Virus record (IMG/VR): IMGVR_UViG_3300042934_000556
Coordinates: 1 to 56,646 of that record
Direction: 5' to 3' (one strand)
DNA from: a virus
DNA length: 56,646 nt
Part shown: piece by piece, positions 29,025 to 38,785 of the stretch
Numbering within the stretch: position 1 is the first letter of the stretch
How the letters are laid out: each line of letters opens with the position of its first letter
Notes under the pieces: model-generated
Database searches by the model: none
What the model saw: the letters and a program-made list of their open reading frames with translations, nothing else
What the model was told of the DNA's origin: nothing
Made by a program: the position numbers and the translations under genes

Positions 29025-29373
29025 CGTTGATCTCCCTTGGTTCCCTGCTTTGGAATATCGATTCGTACTCGTCTTGCGGACCGAACGGAAGCTTATCCAC
29101 TTCATTCATGACCCGTTCGGCTGCACCGTTTCCACCGAGAGCCCGGTAAGGCTCGTAGAAGTACTTCCGGAGTTCCTCGTACTCGTCCCGGGTAGCCCAC
29201 CCACGGCGAATATACGCGACACCGAACGTCATGATGTGTTCGTAGGCGATACCCATCAGAAGGCGTACCGTTGCGGCCTTTGTGCGATCCTTGTGCTGCA
29301 AGTAGGCCCAAAAACCGGACGATGCGCCTAGTGTCACGAGTGAAGTGATGGCCAATTGCAGCCATGTTTCCAT
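28978..29373 (-). CDS. Second holin-type membrane protein
   Basis: 131 residues. N-terminal membrane helix (LQLAITSLVTLGASSGFWAYL) followed by a soluble domain with MTFGVAYIRRGWATRDEYEELRKYFYEPYRALGGNGAAERVMNEV, a pattern common in phage proteins next to holins. It could be a holin partner, antiholin or spanin-like regulator of lysis. Ribosome site AGGGGAGG before the ATG. Confidence 0.7.
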   Translation of the reverse strand: METWLQLAITSLVTLGASSGFWAYLQHKDRTKAATVRLLMGIAYEHIMTFGVAYIRRGWATRDEYEELRKYFYEPYRALGGNGAAERVMNEVDKLPFGPQDEYESIFQSREPREINDVRVVARQTTDPHVG

Positions 29374-29398
29374 ACTCGCCCTCCCCTAAATATGTGTG

Positions 29399-30385
29399 TT
29401 AGGTAGTCCTCTTCCAGACCCCTACGGACTTGGTCCACGGTTCAGCGAGTTTCCACACCCCGTCGACCTTCACGTACGGAACTGCAAGTTTCCACTCAAC
29501 ACCTACTTTCACATAGGCACCCGCGAGTGTTCTGATACTGGTGGCCGCCGACCACGCACTCCATCCGACCGAACTCTTTGCCCGGGTTCGAAAATAGTAC
29601 AGCGTGCCAGGAGTGAGCCCGGCGACTGTCTTTGGAGACGTTGCGGGTATGGTCGTTGTTGGCGACCCCGATACGCTGGTGGAATATCCGACTTCATATC
29701 CCGTGATCGGCGATCCGCCGTTACCGTTAGCGCTCCATGCGGCATCTACACTGGTCATCCGAACAGCAGCCAATAGAGGAGCTGTTGGCGGATCTGGAAC
29801 TTTGAGCGTCTTTGTAGTTGCTCGACCGGACCACGCACTCCACCCCTCGGAGTTATGAGTCCGGGCCCAGAAGTAATACGTCGTTCCCGGAGTCAATCCG
29901 GATATGGTCGTAGATCGGTCGGAAGAGACGATGTGTTGCGCAGAGGTAGAACTCGTCCCGTAACCGATTTGCCTCGAATCAATAGCGTCACCGCCATTGG
30001 AACCATCCGAGAATGTTGCATGAACCGATGTAGACGTGACGTTGGATATGACCGGGGTGGATGGCTTAGACGGGATCGTGTCACGTTTGATGGCCTGACT
30101 GAACGTCGTAGGCCCGCCGATACCCGTGGCACTGGACTTCTCGAGCAGACGGAACGTTACCGTCTGAGAGTCCGCGACCCTGACCTCGCCAACCTTGTAC
30201 CAGTCGGCACCGGTCGGATAATTGATGGTTTTGTAGGTGGTGTTTCCATTAGCGGTCCAGTTGAACGGCATCCCGTTCCACCAGTCGCTGGAATATCCCG
30301 CCTTGAACCAGAACTCAACATCCGACCCGGTGTCTCGGATCATCATCGTGCCGTTGACGCCTGTAGTCTTCTTGTAGTCGACCAT
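29399..30385 (-). CDS. Tail fibre-like protein with two fibronectin type III domains
   Basis: 328 residues. Two FN3 domains at about 108-195 and 200-290, each with the SGLTPGTTYYFWARTHNSEGWSAWS-type strand pattern. The N-terminal 100 residues are beta-rich. The last 45 residues are short repeats (YVKVGVEWKLAVP, YVKVDGVWKLAEP), a design also seen at the C-terminus of the protein at 40188-40922. Probably exposed on the virion and involved in host-surface contact. Confidence 0.8.
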   Translation of the reverse strand: MVDYKKTTGVNGTMMIRDTGSDVEFWFKAGYSSDWWNGMPFNWTANGNTTYKTINYPTGADWYKVGEVRVADSQTVTFRLLEKSSATGIGGPTTFSQAIKRDTIPSKPSTPVISNVTSTSVHATFSDGSNGGDAIDSRQIGYGTSSTSAQHIVSSDRSTTISGLTPGTTYYFWARTHNSEGWSAWSGRATTKTLKVPDPPTAPLLAAVRMTSVDAAWSANGNGGSPITGYEVGYSTSVSGSPTTTIPATSPKTVAGLTPGTLYYFRTRAKSSVGWSAWSAATSIRTLAGAYVKVGVEWKLAVPYVKVDGVWKLAEPWTKSVGVWKRTT

Positions 30386-30393
30386 GGGCGTCG

Positions 30394-30633
30394 CTAACTG
30401 ATGATCTTGAAGTAGATGTCTCCGTCGTTCCCGCCGGTCGGATCAGCGGTTCCTGAGGATATGCCTGCTGCGGTTCGGAAACCGGCCTTGCCGGTTGGGA
30501 TGAGAGATTTCACCGCAGCGATGAGATCTCGGGTCCTGTTGATCTCCCTTGCTCCCCAGCGAACCCGGCCTTCTTCTCCGGTATCCGGGACCAACGGGTA
30601 CCCTGCAGCTTGCGCTGCGTCTCCGACAGCCAT
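30394..30633 (-). CDS. Small tail-associated protein
   Basis: 79 residues, with VPDTGEEGRVRWGAREINRTRDLIA in the middle and NDGDIYFKI at the end, a phrase typical of the beginnings of phage fibre domains. It lies between the Gp37-like protein and the FN3 fibre and probably contributes to the tail tip or fibre assembly. Confidence 0.65.
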   Translation of the reverse strand: MAVGDAAQAAGYPLVPDTGEEGRVRWGAREINRTRDLIAAVKSLIPTGKAGFRTAAGISSGTADPTGGNDGDIYFKIIS

Positions 30634-30654
30634 TCCTAACCTCCCTTACAAATA

Positions 30655-31827
30655 TCAGGGCTGTTCCGACCAAGTCGTCGCGTCTGCGTCGAGGTCGAAC
30701 CAGGTCTTGTTGTTCATCCAGGACAGCCAAGAACCGGTGTTGATGAAGGTGTTGAGAGTGAGAGTCGGATATGACCGCTCTCCCTCTCGGTCAGACACAA
30801 AGATTTGTTCTGTCACCCGCATGTTGTTGGTAACACCATCCGTGTTACGCATCTCGACTATATCGCCGAGGTTGTAGTGAGTGCCGTACTTGTACTGGCT
30901 GAATTGGCTGATCTCACCGTCGAGGCTCTGGATTGCCTGGTTCTTGGAGAGTTCCTCCTTGCCTCGCTGAATAAGAGCCGACACCACGTCCGGGTTTTCG
31001 GCTGTGATGTCTGTTGCGTTTACGACCAGAACTCGGCGCTCGAACCCTTCGATCTCAGGGTCGATACCCACTGGGTATACCTTCTGGAAACCAGCAGGAG
31101 AATATACATACGCTACGTTCTTGGCCTTTTCGATGGTGGTGAGCTCTTTGACGTTCTGCAAGTTGTCGAGCTCGGGCGTGAAGACGACCGGCGCCAGTAC
31201 CGTCTGGGCAGTGGTCCGGTCGCTTCCGCTGTAAATATCGAAGTAGAGCTGTGACGAGTCGTAGTACCGCAGCATTCGGAACCCGAGGTTCCAGACACTG
31301 CAAATATCCTTGATCGCCGTGTAGACCGTAGTCGGGTCCAGCTCCACCGTGATGGGGTCAATCGGCTCCACGATGGTGTCCTCGGGCATGAACGTCCCCT
31401 CGATGATGAAGGGAATGACATCGCCTAGGTCGAGGACACCTGTGACGCAAATATCGTGGAAGATCTTCCTAGCGACGTTCCCGGGAGTGTCCGTGATGGT
31501 CCACTTTGGAGACGTCGTCAGATCAGACAATGATTCCTTGGCGATCCGGTCGTCGAGGATCGCCTCGAGTGAACGACCCTTCGCCGTGAGCATCTTACGG
31601 CCCTCGGCGTCGACCGAGTCCTCTACCGTCTCCACCGTCATGATCCGATGCGACTCGTTCATGGCGAGCATGGTTCCGGTCTTGAGGAGCATCCGGCTCT
31701 TGTTCGTCGAGTAAATATCGATCTGGAAGTCACCGTAATCCTGATACCGCTCGGTCCAGATGAGCGATTCGAACTGATCAATGACTTCCTGACGACGGAG
31801 GAGAGGATCGAGGGTGTAAGCCTCCAT
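30655..31827 (-). CDS. Minor tail protein, ReqiPepy6 Gp37-like
   Basis: 390 residues. The whole length follows the Gp37-like siphovirus pattern: RRQEVIDQFESLIWTERYQDYGDFQIDI near the start, MTVETVEDSVDAEGRKMLTAKGRSLEAIL, and the late FINTGSWLSWMN. These proteins belong to the tail tip next to Dit. ATG at 31827 overlaps the Dit stop (TGATG), with GGAGGA upstream. Confidence 0.85.
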   Translation of the reverse strand: MEAYTLDPLLRRQEVIDQFESLIWTERYQDYGDFQIDIYSTNKSRMLLKTGTMLAMNESHRIMTVETVEDSVDAEGRKMLTAKGRSLEAILDDRIAKESLSDLTTSPKWTITDTPGNVARKIFHDICVTGVLDLGDVIPFIIEGTFMPEDTIVEPIDPITVELDPTTVYTAIKDICSVWNLGFRMLRYYDSSQLYFDIYSGSDRTTAQTVLAPVVFTPELDNLQNVKELTTIEKAKNVAYVYSPAGFQKVYPVGIDPEIEGFERRVLVVNATDITAENPDVVSALIQRGKEELSKNQAIQSLDGEISQFSQYKYGTHYNLGDIVEMRNTDGVTNNMRVTEQIFVSDREGERSYPTLTLNTFINTGSWLSWMNNKTWFDLDADATTWSEQP

Positions 31828-32648
31828 CACAGTCCTCCGTACTTGTTGACGTACTCGATGGACACCGGTATTGCGTCTCCAGTCGCGTAGACCCGGAGGC
31901 CGTTGTTACCGCGCTTCAGCTCCAACCACTTCGACTGTGGAGATATGCCGTAGAGAACGGAGCTAATAGTTCCACCCCGATTGAGGGTTGCCCCCTTGTT
32001 GCCTTCGACTGTACTGATGGTCAGAATATCGCCAGCAATCAAGGGGGCGTTGTCGAACGTCAGCGTCTGTATTTCGCCGCTGGGAATGCGGTGATACACC
32101 GTCAGCTCATCGACGGCCCGGTCTGTGGTCACCGTGATGACGACACCCGTCTCGACTGTTCCCGGATAGTCGAAATATGTTTCGGTGAGATCGGTGGTCA
32201 GCAGACCGGGGATAGACTGAGTAGTGAGCTCGTAGAAGTCAGGCTTGAAGCACATGATGGATACATCCATCGTTGGCTCCTGCGTGAAATGATCGGGATC
32301 GCAGGATTCCACGATACCCAAGATCTCGACTACGAGCCCACTCTCAAGGAACCACTGTAGAGCGATCTCGGACTCAGGCATGAAGAAGTCGTACAGCTTC
32401 TGCCTGAGAGTCCAGACCGTTTCTGTTGCCGGATCAGGGTCGAGTTCCAGCTTGAACTTGACGTTCCGGGCTTCTCGTCGGCTCGACTGATATTGCTCTC
32501 CGTCGACACCGGCGAAACTAGACGACACAAGAGTCGCCTTGACAGGCCCGAGCCCGTCAATATCGGCCACGATGAACCCCTGAGGGTCTTCGAGGACCAG
32601 TTTGAACAGGTCGCCCTGAACGTTTCGAACTTCGACCCTTTCGAGCAT
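31827..32648 (-). CDS. Distal tail protein (Dit-like)
   Basis: 273 residues, directly after the tape measure. VEVRNVQGDLFKLVLEDP, then ARNVKFKLEL and FFMPESEIALQWFLESGLVVEILGIVESCDPDHF, match the N-terminal ring domain of Siphovirus distal tail proteins. It would form the hub joining tail tube and tip. Length fits the family. Confidence 0.8.
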   Translation of the reverse strand: MLERVEVRNVQGDLFKLVLEDPQGFIVADIDGLGPVKATLVSSSFAGVDGEQYQSSRREARNVKFKLELDPDPATETVWTLRQKLYDFFMPESEIALQWFLESGLVVEILGIVESCDPDHFTQEPTMDVSIMCFKPDFYELTTQSIPGLLTTDLTETYFDYPGTVETGVVITVTTDRAVDELTVYHRIPSGEIQTLTFDNAPLIAGDILTISTVEGNKGATLNRGGTISSVLYGISPQSKWLELKRGNNGLRVYATGDAIPVSIEYVNKYGGL

Positions 32649-35600
32649 TACGTCAGAGCTCCCTTCGTGGTTGACAGTTGATTCTTTGTCTGACGGTAGA
32701 TCTCCGCCGAAGACAGAGCCTTGGGCGAAGTGTTGTTTTGGATGTAGGTGATGGAACCGAGAGGATTGGTCTCGATCTCATCGGCTGCGGCTTGATTACT
32801 TGCGTAACCCGAAGCGACATACCTCGCCTTGGCATAGGCCGAGTCGATGGGAATATAGGAAGATCCGAACATCCCACTGATCCCAGCGACATCCCTACGG
32901 ACACTGGACAGGTCCAGAACCGGAGTGATTACTGGTTGCATGTCGTTCTCGTTGGTGATCAAGTCGGAGAAACCCGTGAGCGACTTCCTAAGAGATTCGA
33001 CGGCAGCCGTTCCAGTGCGGGCGGCAGACCGTTCGACGGAACCGGACATTTCGTCCAGGCCCTTGATGAGTCCCTGCGCGGAATATCCTCCCATCTCCAT
33101 GAATACACGAGATGGAGACTTGATCTTCAGCTTGGTCTTGATGGCCCTGATCATTGCCGCAGCAATGACATCCATCTGCTTCTCGATGAACTTCTGCTGA
33201 GACTTCAGACCGTTCAGAATACCCTTGGCCGAGTCGACACCTGCCTGGTAGAGAGCATCCGAACCCGTCTTACCAATATGAGCGCCTGCTGCGTCAAGAT
33301 CCTTACCGAGCTTGTTGACCTCGTTAACGCCCTGAATACCCTTGTCGAGAAGTTCGGTTACGAACGGCAGAGCACTGGGGCCCTGCTCCAGCAGATCCTT
33401 GTAGAGCTCGTCGTTGAGACCGAACCCACGCAGCTTCTGAAGCGCATTCGAGAACAGCTTGGTATCCTCGATCTGCTTCTTAAGCTCCTCCACGTAGCTC
33501 GAATATGTCGTCTCTGCTGTAGGGCTTGCAACGTCCGAGTACTTGTCGGTGATTTGCTTGCGGTAGTCGTCCCGAGTCTTGATGGCGGCTTGATATGCCT
33601 CGTCCGCCTTCTTGATCTTCTCAGTGAGGATGTCGTACTTGTCGGCGAGTTTACCTATAGCGGTCTTCTCGTCGTTGAGCGATTTGGTCAGGGCAGTATA
33701 GGCTTCTGCGGCCTTCTTGCGTTCCGATGAAGAAGCCTTAGAACTCTTTGAGAGATCTTTAAGCATCTTCTTCAGATCGTCAAATGCCTTGTAAACCTGA
33801 CCCTTGTTTCCGTCAAGCCCCTTTCTGAAACCATCGTTTACGTAGTTACCAAGCTTCTCGAATTCCTTGGAAGGAGAGTTGATTCCAAGGAAATCCTTAG
33901 CCGAATTGTACGCCGAGCTGGCAACTTCACGAGCTGCCGATGCTACAGCTCCTACACCGCTGGCAAGCCCCTTAACCATACCTTCGATGATTGCGCCAGC
34001 CAGATTTCGACCAGCTTGATTCATAGCGTCGGTGTTTTCGCGGATGGTTTTGGCCATACCATTTATGAAACTAATGATCATTTTGACGCCAGCGTCAATG
34101 ACCTTCGGAAGATTCCGCCCGATACCCTCGATGAACTTCACGACCACTCGAGTAGCCTGATCGATCACGTCACCGAGGTTGTTCGCAATGCCTCGGAGGA
34201 TACCCGTCAACAACTTGAGTCCGGCATCGACCATCTTCGGGACGTACTGTGCAAGCTTCTGAAGAAGCATCGTGAGCATACGCAGAAGTGCGTCCACGAT
34301 CTTCGGAGTAAGCCTGACGATCGCAGAGATGAGTGACTCCATCACTGTGACAATGGCCTTGGTGATGGAAGGACCGGCTGTGGCTATAACCTCAGCAAAG
34401 GCGATAAGTCCCAAGCCGATTTGCTTCATGACCTCCGGAATAAGACCTATGAGACCGGCCACGATCCCGATGATCATTGCTGTTGCAGCGCCACCAGCCG
34501 CAGCCAATGCCGTAAGTGCAGCAGCGAACAGAAGCACTCCTGCTCCAGCAGCCAACATGCCGACGCCCAGTAGAGCGACGCCCACGCCCAGACCGATGAT
34601 GGCTGGAACCACCGGGGCCAGAATAAGACCCGCCAGACCGATGACCACAAGGGCACCGGCCAGCATGACAAGACCCTTACCTATCTCCTCCCAGGTCATC
34701 CCGCCGAAAGCAACGAGCACGGGATGAAGAACCCACAGCGCCGCTGAAACGACGAGTAGAGCAGCCGCTCCGGGAAGCGCCCCGGTCATGAGGAACAGGG
34801 CCCCGGCGATCAAACCGAGGGTACCTGCCAACATGACCATGGACTTGCCGATTTCTTCCCAAGAGAACTCTGACATTTTGACGAGAACGCCGGTAACCTG
34901 CTGAAGAGCAAGCACTGTGATCAACATCGCAGCCGCACCGAGAGGAGCAGTCGGCGGAATGACGTACAAAGCTGCCGCCATCAAGCCGAGAGCACCTAGC
35001 ATAACTGTCAGACTCTTCCCGATCTCACCCCAAGACATCTTGGCCATGTCTTCGAGGGCGTCGGCGACCTGACCTAGTGACAGTGCCACGAGAAGAATAC
35101 CCGCGCCAGCAAGTGGTGCAGTAGGAGGGATGAGTTTGAGAGCTCCCGAGATGACGACGAGACCACCGGCCAAGGCCGCTAGACCCTTTCCGATTTCGCC
35201 CCAGGACATCTTAGAGAAGTCCTCTACGGCACTGGCGAGGATCTTGATCCCTGCCGCCAGCAATACGATTCCGGCCGCCTGAGCCAGTCCGCCCTTATTG
35301 GCCTTGGCGAACATGGTGAAGAGAGTTAGCGCTCCGAGAAGAGCACCGACTCCCACGAGACCCTTGGCAAGTTCGTTCCAGCCAAGGCTCGACAGGTCTT
35401 CTACCGCACTGGCCAGGATCTTGATCGCCCCGGCGAGAACGATCATAGCAAGACCTGTGGTTATGAGACCCTTGGGGTTCTTCATGAGTTGAGAAACCCC
35501 GACAAGGGCCCCGAGAAGACCAATTGTGCCGGTCAACCCCTTGGCCAACTCGTTCCAGTCCAGAGCAGCGAGGTCTTCGACGGCCTGGGCAAGAATAAGG

Positions 35601-38101
35601 ATTGCGACTGAGAGCAGGATCATCGAAGCGGCCACGAACGGCATCTTGGCGAAGCCCGCGAACCCCGACAGCTTCTCGAATATGAGAAGAGATCCGAGAA
35701 GTTGCGTGAACAGACCACCCATAGCGACAGAAGCTCGCGTCAAGCCGTCGGCATCGATCTTGGAGAGGATGTTCATGGCTGCTGCCAATATACCTACCGC
35801 AAGAGCAATCTGAAGAAGCGTCGCAGCTCGAAGGGTGTTTTGCATGGAACCGAGTACGCCGGTGAAGTTCTCGATGGCTTCACTAATACCGTCGAGCAAT
35901 CCTGGAGCTCCGCCACCGGCGAAGTTCTTGATGATCAGAACAAGACCTGCGAACAGACCCGTGTTGATCCCGGCGAGGACGTTCTCGAAATTGAGCCCGT
36001 CGAACATCGTGGAGACATCGATACCCAGCCCGCTGAAGAAGTCGGATATGCGACCACCCAGCTTCTGGAAGAAATTACCCACGTTCTCCATGACCGTGAG
36101 AGTCTTCTCCCAAGCCTTGGAGGCTACTTCACCCAACCGTCCGAGAGGCTCGAGTTTGGAGGATATACCCTCGACACTCTTCTCGACGCCCTTGGAATCG
36201 GTGTCCTTGAAGAGCGAACCGAGCCACTTGGCAAGCTCCTGTACGAGCTTGATCGGAATGGCGAGAACCACTCCGATCCCCTTGAAGAGATTCTTGAGCC
36301 CCTCTCCTTCTCGGATTCCGTTTCGGACAGCGACGAGAAAATCGCCGATCTTCGCAGTGAAGCTGAGGAACCCTCCGGAGCCTTGTGTCACCGCTCCGAA
36401 CAAGTCAAAGATTACACCAACAACACCCTTGATGATGTCGACAGCGATTCCAAATATCGCAAAGACACCGGCAAAGGTTCGCTTCAGTTTGTCTGCTGTT
36501 TCTCCCCCGACGATAAGTCGTTCGGTGAAGTCCCTGAAAGACTTCGTCATGTCGGCAAGCTGCTTGCCGGTGGTGGCCGGGAATATCTGGCGGAATGCAT
36601 CCTTGATCGGTTTGAGCACCGACATCAGGCCCTTGAAGACGTTCGTGACGCCTTCAACGAGTGCGTCTCTGCCGCCGAAAGATTTCCAATCCGACAACAT
36701 CTTGTTTCGGCCTTCGGCAGAACCTTGGATCATCTTGCCGATGGAATCGCTGATACCGGTGAACAGACCCTTGGCTTCCATGAAGTCGCCAAATATGATC
36801 TTCCAGGTCTGAGCCCACCCCGAAGTCATTTGCTCTTTGAACGTTCCGAAGAGCTGGGTGACGGTCTTTACTTCCGTAGCCGCTTTCTTGGCGGTTTCGG
36901 CCTGCTTCTGGATTGCCTTGATCTGCGACTTACTGAATCCTTGAGCCGCAAGATCAGCATCGGTGAGATCTCCAGTGAATTGCTGAAGAGTCGCCGTGAG
37001 AACTTCTGAATCCAACCATGACTCACCGTTCACAGCAGAAATCGAGTTTCGGAAAGACTTTCCGTTGACTTCGATATTCTTCATGGGACCGACGAGCTTG
37101 ACAGCACCATCCTTGAGTTTACCCATGGCTACGGCAGTGTCAGCCAAGGCTTGCTTAAATACGGCACCGCCCATACTGGCAGCTTCGACTGAGTTCCAGT
37201 CCTCGAGCGAAACAGTACCCGAGGAAATGGCCTGAGAAAGCTGATACATGGCGCCAGCGGCACGTTCAGAACTGGTACCTGACATCGCAGCAAGGTTAGC
37301 GATACCCTTGATGGCGCCAACCGACGTTTCGAGATCGACACCGGCAGCAGTGAACTGACCAATGTTCTTCGCCATTTCGGAGAAGTTGTAGATCGTCTGG
37401 TCGGAATAATGGTTCAGTTCATCCAAGGCCTTCGTGACGTCGTTCAGATTTGTACCTTGACGCTCTGTGTTCGCCAGGATGGTTTGGATCGAGTTGATGT
37501 TCGTCTCATACTCTCGAAAACCCTCCATGATGGGTCCGAAAGTGAATGAGTTGACGAGCCTCTGTCCTGCTTCGGCGGCTCGAGCACCAATGTTGTGAAG
37601 GGCTCCGGTGGCTACTTGTCCAAGAGCGGTGAATCGGCCAGCGAGACTCTGAACTCCACTCTCGAGATTCTTTAGGGCGTTAGAATTCTTGTTGGTTTCC
37701 TCGTTGCTCTTGTTCATCTTCGTGAGAAAGCCCTCAAGGGCCTTCTCACTGGACGAGACCTTCTGGCCGAACTGTTGAGCTGCAGTGGCCACCGTGCTGA
37801 CGCCACTGGAAAAACGCTCGAGAAATCCTCGTCCGGCTTCGACCTTCTGACCGAATTGCTGGGTTTCGGTGGCCACTTCCGAAACACCCTTTGTGAAGCG
37901 CCCAAGAGCATCTCGGTTGGTGACCATGTTCTGGTTGAAGCTCTGGCTGACCTGAGCGACCCCCGCGAGACCCTTCTGCGCCCCCTGGAGCTGGAGGCTC
38001 TTGTTGAGGACTTCGAGGGAGCGGATCGTCTGCTGAACGCCCTGTTGGAACTCGGCGTTTTGGAACTTCATCTGAACGACGCGTTCGTCGATGGTGCTCA
38101 T
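32648..38101 (-). CDS. Tape measure protein
   Basis: 1817 residues from ATG 38101 (GGTGA upstream). It is the longest gene and lies between the tube/chaperone genes and Dit, as expected. The N-terminal third is helical/coiled coil; QMLSPAM-like TMP patterns appear around YETNINSIQTILANT and GAMYQLSQAISSGTVSLEDWN. A long central region (about 750-1230) is alanine/glycine/leucine-rich and hydrophobic with repeats containing LSSLGWNELAKGL and EEIGKSLVMLAG. It sets tail length and probably enters the host envelope. Confidence 0.95.
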   Translation of the reverse strand: MSTIDERVVQMKFQNAEFQQGVQQTIRSLEVLNKSLQLQGAQKGLAGVAQVSQSFNQNMVTNRDALGRFTKGVSEVATETQQFGQKVEAGRGFLERFSSGVSTVATAAQQFGQKVSSSEKALEGFLTKMNKSNEETNKNSNALKNLESGVQSLAGRFTALGQVATGALHNIGARAAEAGQRLVNSFTFGPIMEGFREYETNINSIQTILANTERQGTNLNDVTKALDELNHYSDQTIYNFSEMAKNIGQFTAAGVDLETSVGAIKGIANLAAMSGTSSERAAGAMYQLSQAISSGTVSLEDWNSVEAASMGGAVFKQALADTAVAMGKLKDGAVKLVGPMKNIEVNGKSFRNSISAVNGESWLDSEVLTATLQQFTGDLTDADLAAQGFSKSQIKAIQKQAETAKKAATEVKTVTQLFGTFKEQMTSGWAQTWKIIFGDFMEAKGLFTGISDSIGKMIQGSAEGRNKMLSDWKSFGGRDALVEGVTNVFKGLMSVLKPIKDAFRQIFPATTGKQLADMTKSFRDFTERLIVGGETADKLKRTFAGVFAIFGIAVDIIKGVVGVIFDLFGAVTQGSGGFLSFTAKIGDFLVAVRNGIREGEGLKNLFKGIGVVLAIPIKLVQELAKWLGSLFKDTDSKGVEKSVEGISSKLEPLGRLGEVASKAWEKTLTVMENVGNFFQKLGGRISDFFSGLGIDVSTMFDGLNFENVLAGINTGLFAGLVLIIKNFAGGGAPGLLDGISEAIENFTGVLGSMQNTLRAATLLQIALAVGILAAAMNILSKIDADGLTRASVAMGGLFTQLLGSLLIFEKLSGFAGFAKMPFVAASMILLSVAILILAQAVEDLAALDWNELAKGLTGTIGLLGALVGVSQLMKNPKGLITTGLAMIVLAGAIKILASAVEDLSSLGWNELAKGLVGVGALLGALTLFTMFAKANKGGLAQAAGIVLLAAGIKILASAVEDFSKMSWGEIGKGLAALAGGLVVISGALKLIPPTAPLAGAGILLVALSLGQVADALEDMAKMSWGEIGKSLTVMLGALGLMAAALYVIPPTAPLGAAAMLITVLALQQVTGVLVKMSEFSWEEIGKSMVMLAGTLGLIAGALFLMTGALPGAAALLVVSAALWVLHPVLVAFGGMTWEEIGKGLVMLAGALVVIGLAGLILAPVVPAIIGLGVGVALLGVGMLAAGAGVLLFAAALTALAAAGGAATAMIIGIVAGLIGLIPEVMKQIGLGLIAFAEVIATAGPSITKAIVTVMESLISAIVRLTPKIVDALLRMLTMLLQKLAQYVPKMVDAGLKLLTGILRGIANNLGDVIDQATRVVVKFIEGIGRNLPKVIDAGVKMIISFINGMAKTIRENTDAMNQAGRNLAGAIIEGMVKGLASGVGAVASAAREVASSAYNSAKDFLGINSPSKEFEKLGNYVNDGFRKGLDGNKGQVYKAFDDLKKMLKDLSKSSKASSSERKKAAEAYTALTKSLNDEKTAIGKLADKYDILTEKIKKADEAYQAAIKTRDDYRKQITDKYSDVASPTAETTYSSYVEELKKQIEDTKLFSNALQKLRGFGLNDELYKDLLEQGPSALPFVTELLDKGIQGVNEVNKLGKDLDAAGAHIGKTGSDALYQAGVDSAKGILNGLKSQQKFIEKQMDVIAAAMIRAIKTKLKIKSPSRVFMEMGGYSAQGLIKGLDEMSGSVERSAARTGTAAVESLRKSLTGFSDLITNENDMQPVITPVLDLSSVRRDVAGISGMFGSSYIPIDSAYAKARYVASGYASNQAAADEIETNPLGSITYIQNNTSPKALSSAEIYRQTKNQLSTTKGALT

Positions 38102-38475
38102 GCGGATGTCACCGCCTTCCATACTTGATCTGCGATGTGGTCAAATATCGGTTTCATCGCGGGGTTGATGTAGTCCCGACCTTGGACGTAACCACCGGTT
38201 CCGGTACCATAGCCGTACTGAAGCATGATGGCTACGGGAAATCCGTTTTCAACATCGTTGTTGGTCCATGTTATGGAAACGGACCCCCGGGAGTGTTCGA
38301 CTGTGTAATCCCAGGAGTCCGATGCCAAACCGGAGTCTTTAGGTACTGCTGAAGCCAAAGCGTTTACTCCCATTTTGGCTGCTGCGTCCAACGACTTATA
38401 GATGTCGCTGCTTCGCATCTTCCGAATGGAGTCTTCCGTTCGTAGGCCCGAACGTTTGACTACGAACGAAATCAC
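38098..38475 (-). CDS. HK97 gp10-like tail-completion protein
   Basis: 125 residues. AAAKMGVNALASAVPKDSGLASDSWDYTVEHSRGSVSITWTN and ILQYGYGTGTGGYVQGRDYINPAMKP fit the HK97 gp10/minor tail family of head-tail or tail-completion proteins. Its position directly before the tape measure, far from the other connector genes (43.2-43.8 kb), is unusual. It overlaps the tape measure start by 4 bases. Confidence 0.8.
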   Translation of the reverse strand: MISFVVKRSGLRTEDSIRKMRSSDIYKSLDAAAKMGVNALASAVPKDSGLASDSWDYTVEHSRGSVSITWTNNDVENGFPVAIMLQYGYGTGTGGYVQGRDYINPAMKPIFDHIADQVWKAVTSA

Positions 38476-38489
38476 TTTGGCTCCTTTGG

Positions 38490-38768
38490 TTACTCCAGGC
38501 CGGTCATCTTCCGACCAGCATCGAAGGCGTTGGTGTTGGCGTTCTTGATCGCGTTGAAGGTCTCGAAGTAGAACCGGAGCGCGTATGCCTCATCGGCGTC
38601 ATACCCGAAGGGTTCAGAGGTCAAAGGGTCGACCCCGTCGATCACTGCGTGATTTGCGAGCCATGCTGCGATGGCTTCGACATCTTCGAACGCCTCTCGG
38701 AGACGAATGACCGCCTGAGCGGCCTTCATGTCGAGTACCTGCTTGTTGACTTCTAGACCGATGGCCAT
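38490..38768 (-). CDS. Small protein in the tail module, unknown role
   Basis: 92 residues, helical, starting MAIGLEVNKQVLDMKAAQAVIRLREAFEDVEAIAAWLANH. No membrane segment. It lies between the fibre and gp10-like genes, so a tail assembly role is plausible. I cannot name a family. Confidence 0.7.
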   Translation of the reverse strand: MAIGLEVNKQVLDMKAAQAVIRLREAFEDVEAIAAWLANHAVIDGVDPLTSEPFGYDADEAYALRFYFETFNAIKNANTNAFDAGRKMTGLE

Positions 38769-38785
38769 GCGTTTGTATTCCTTAG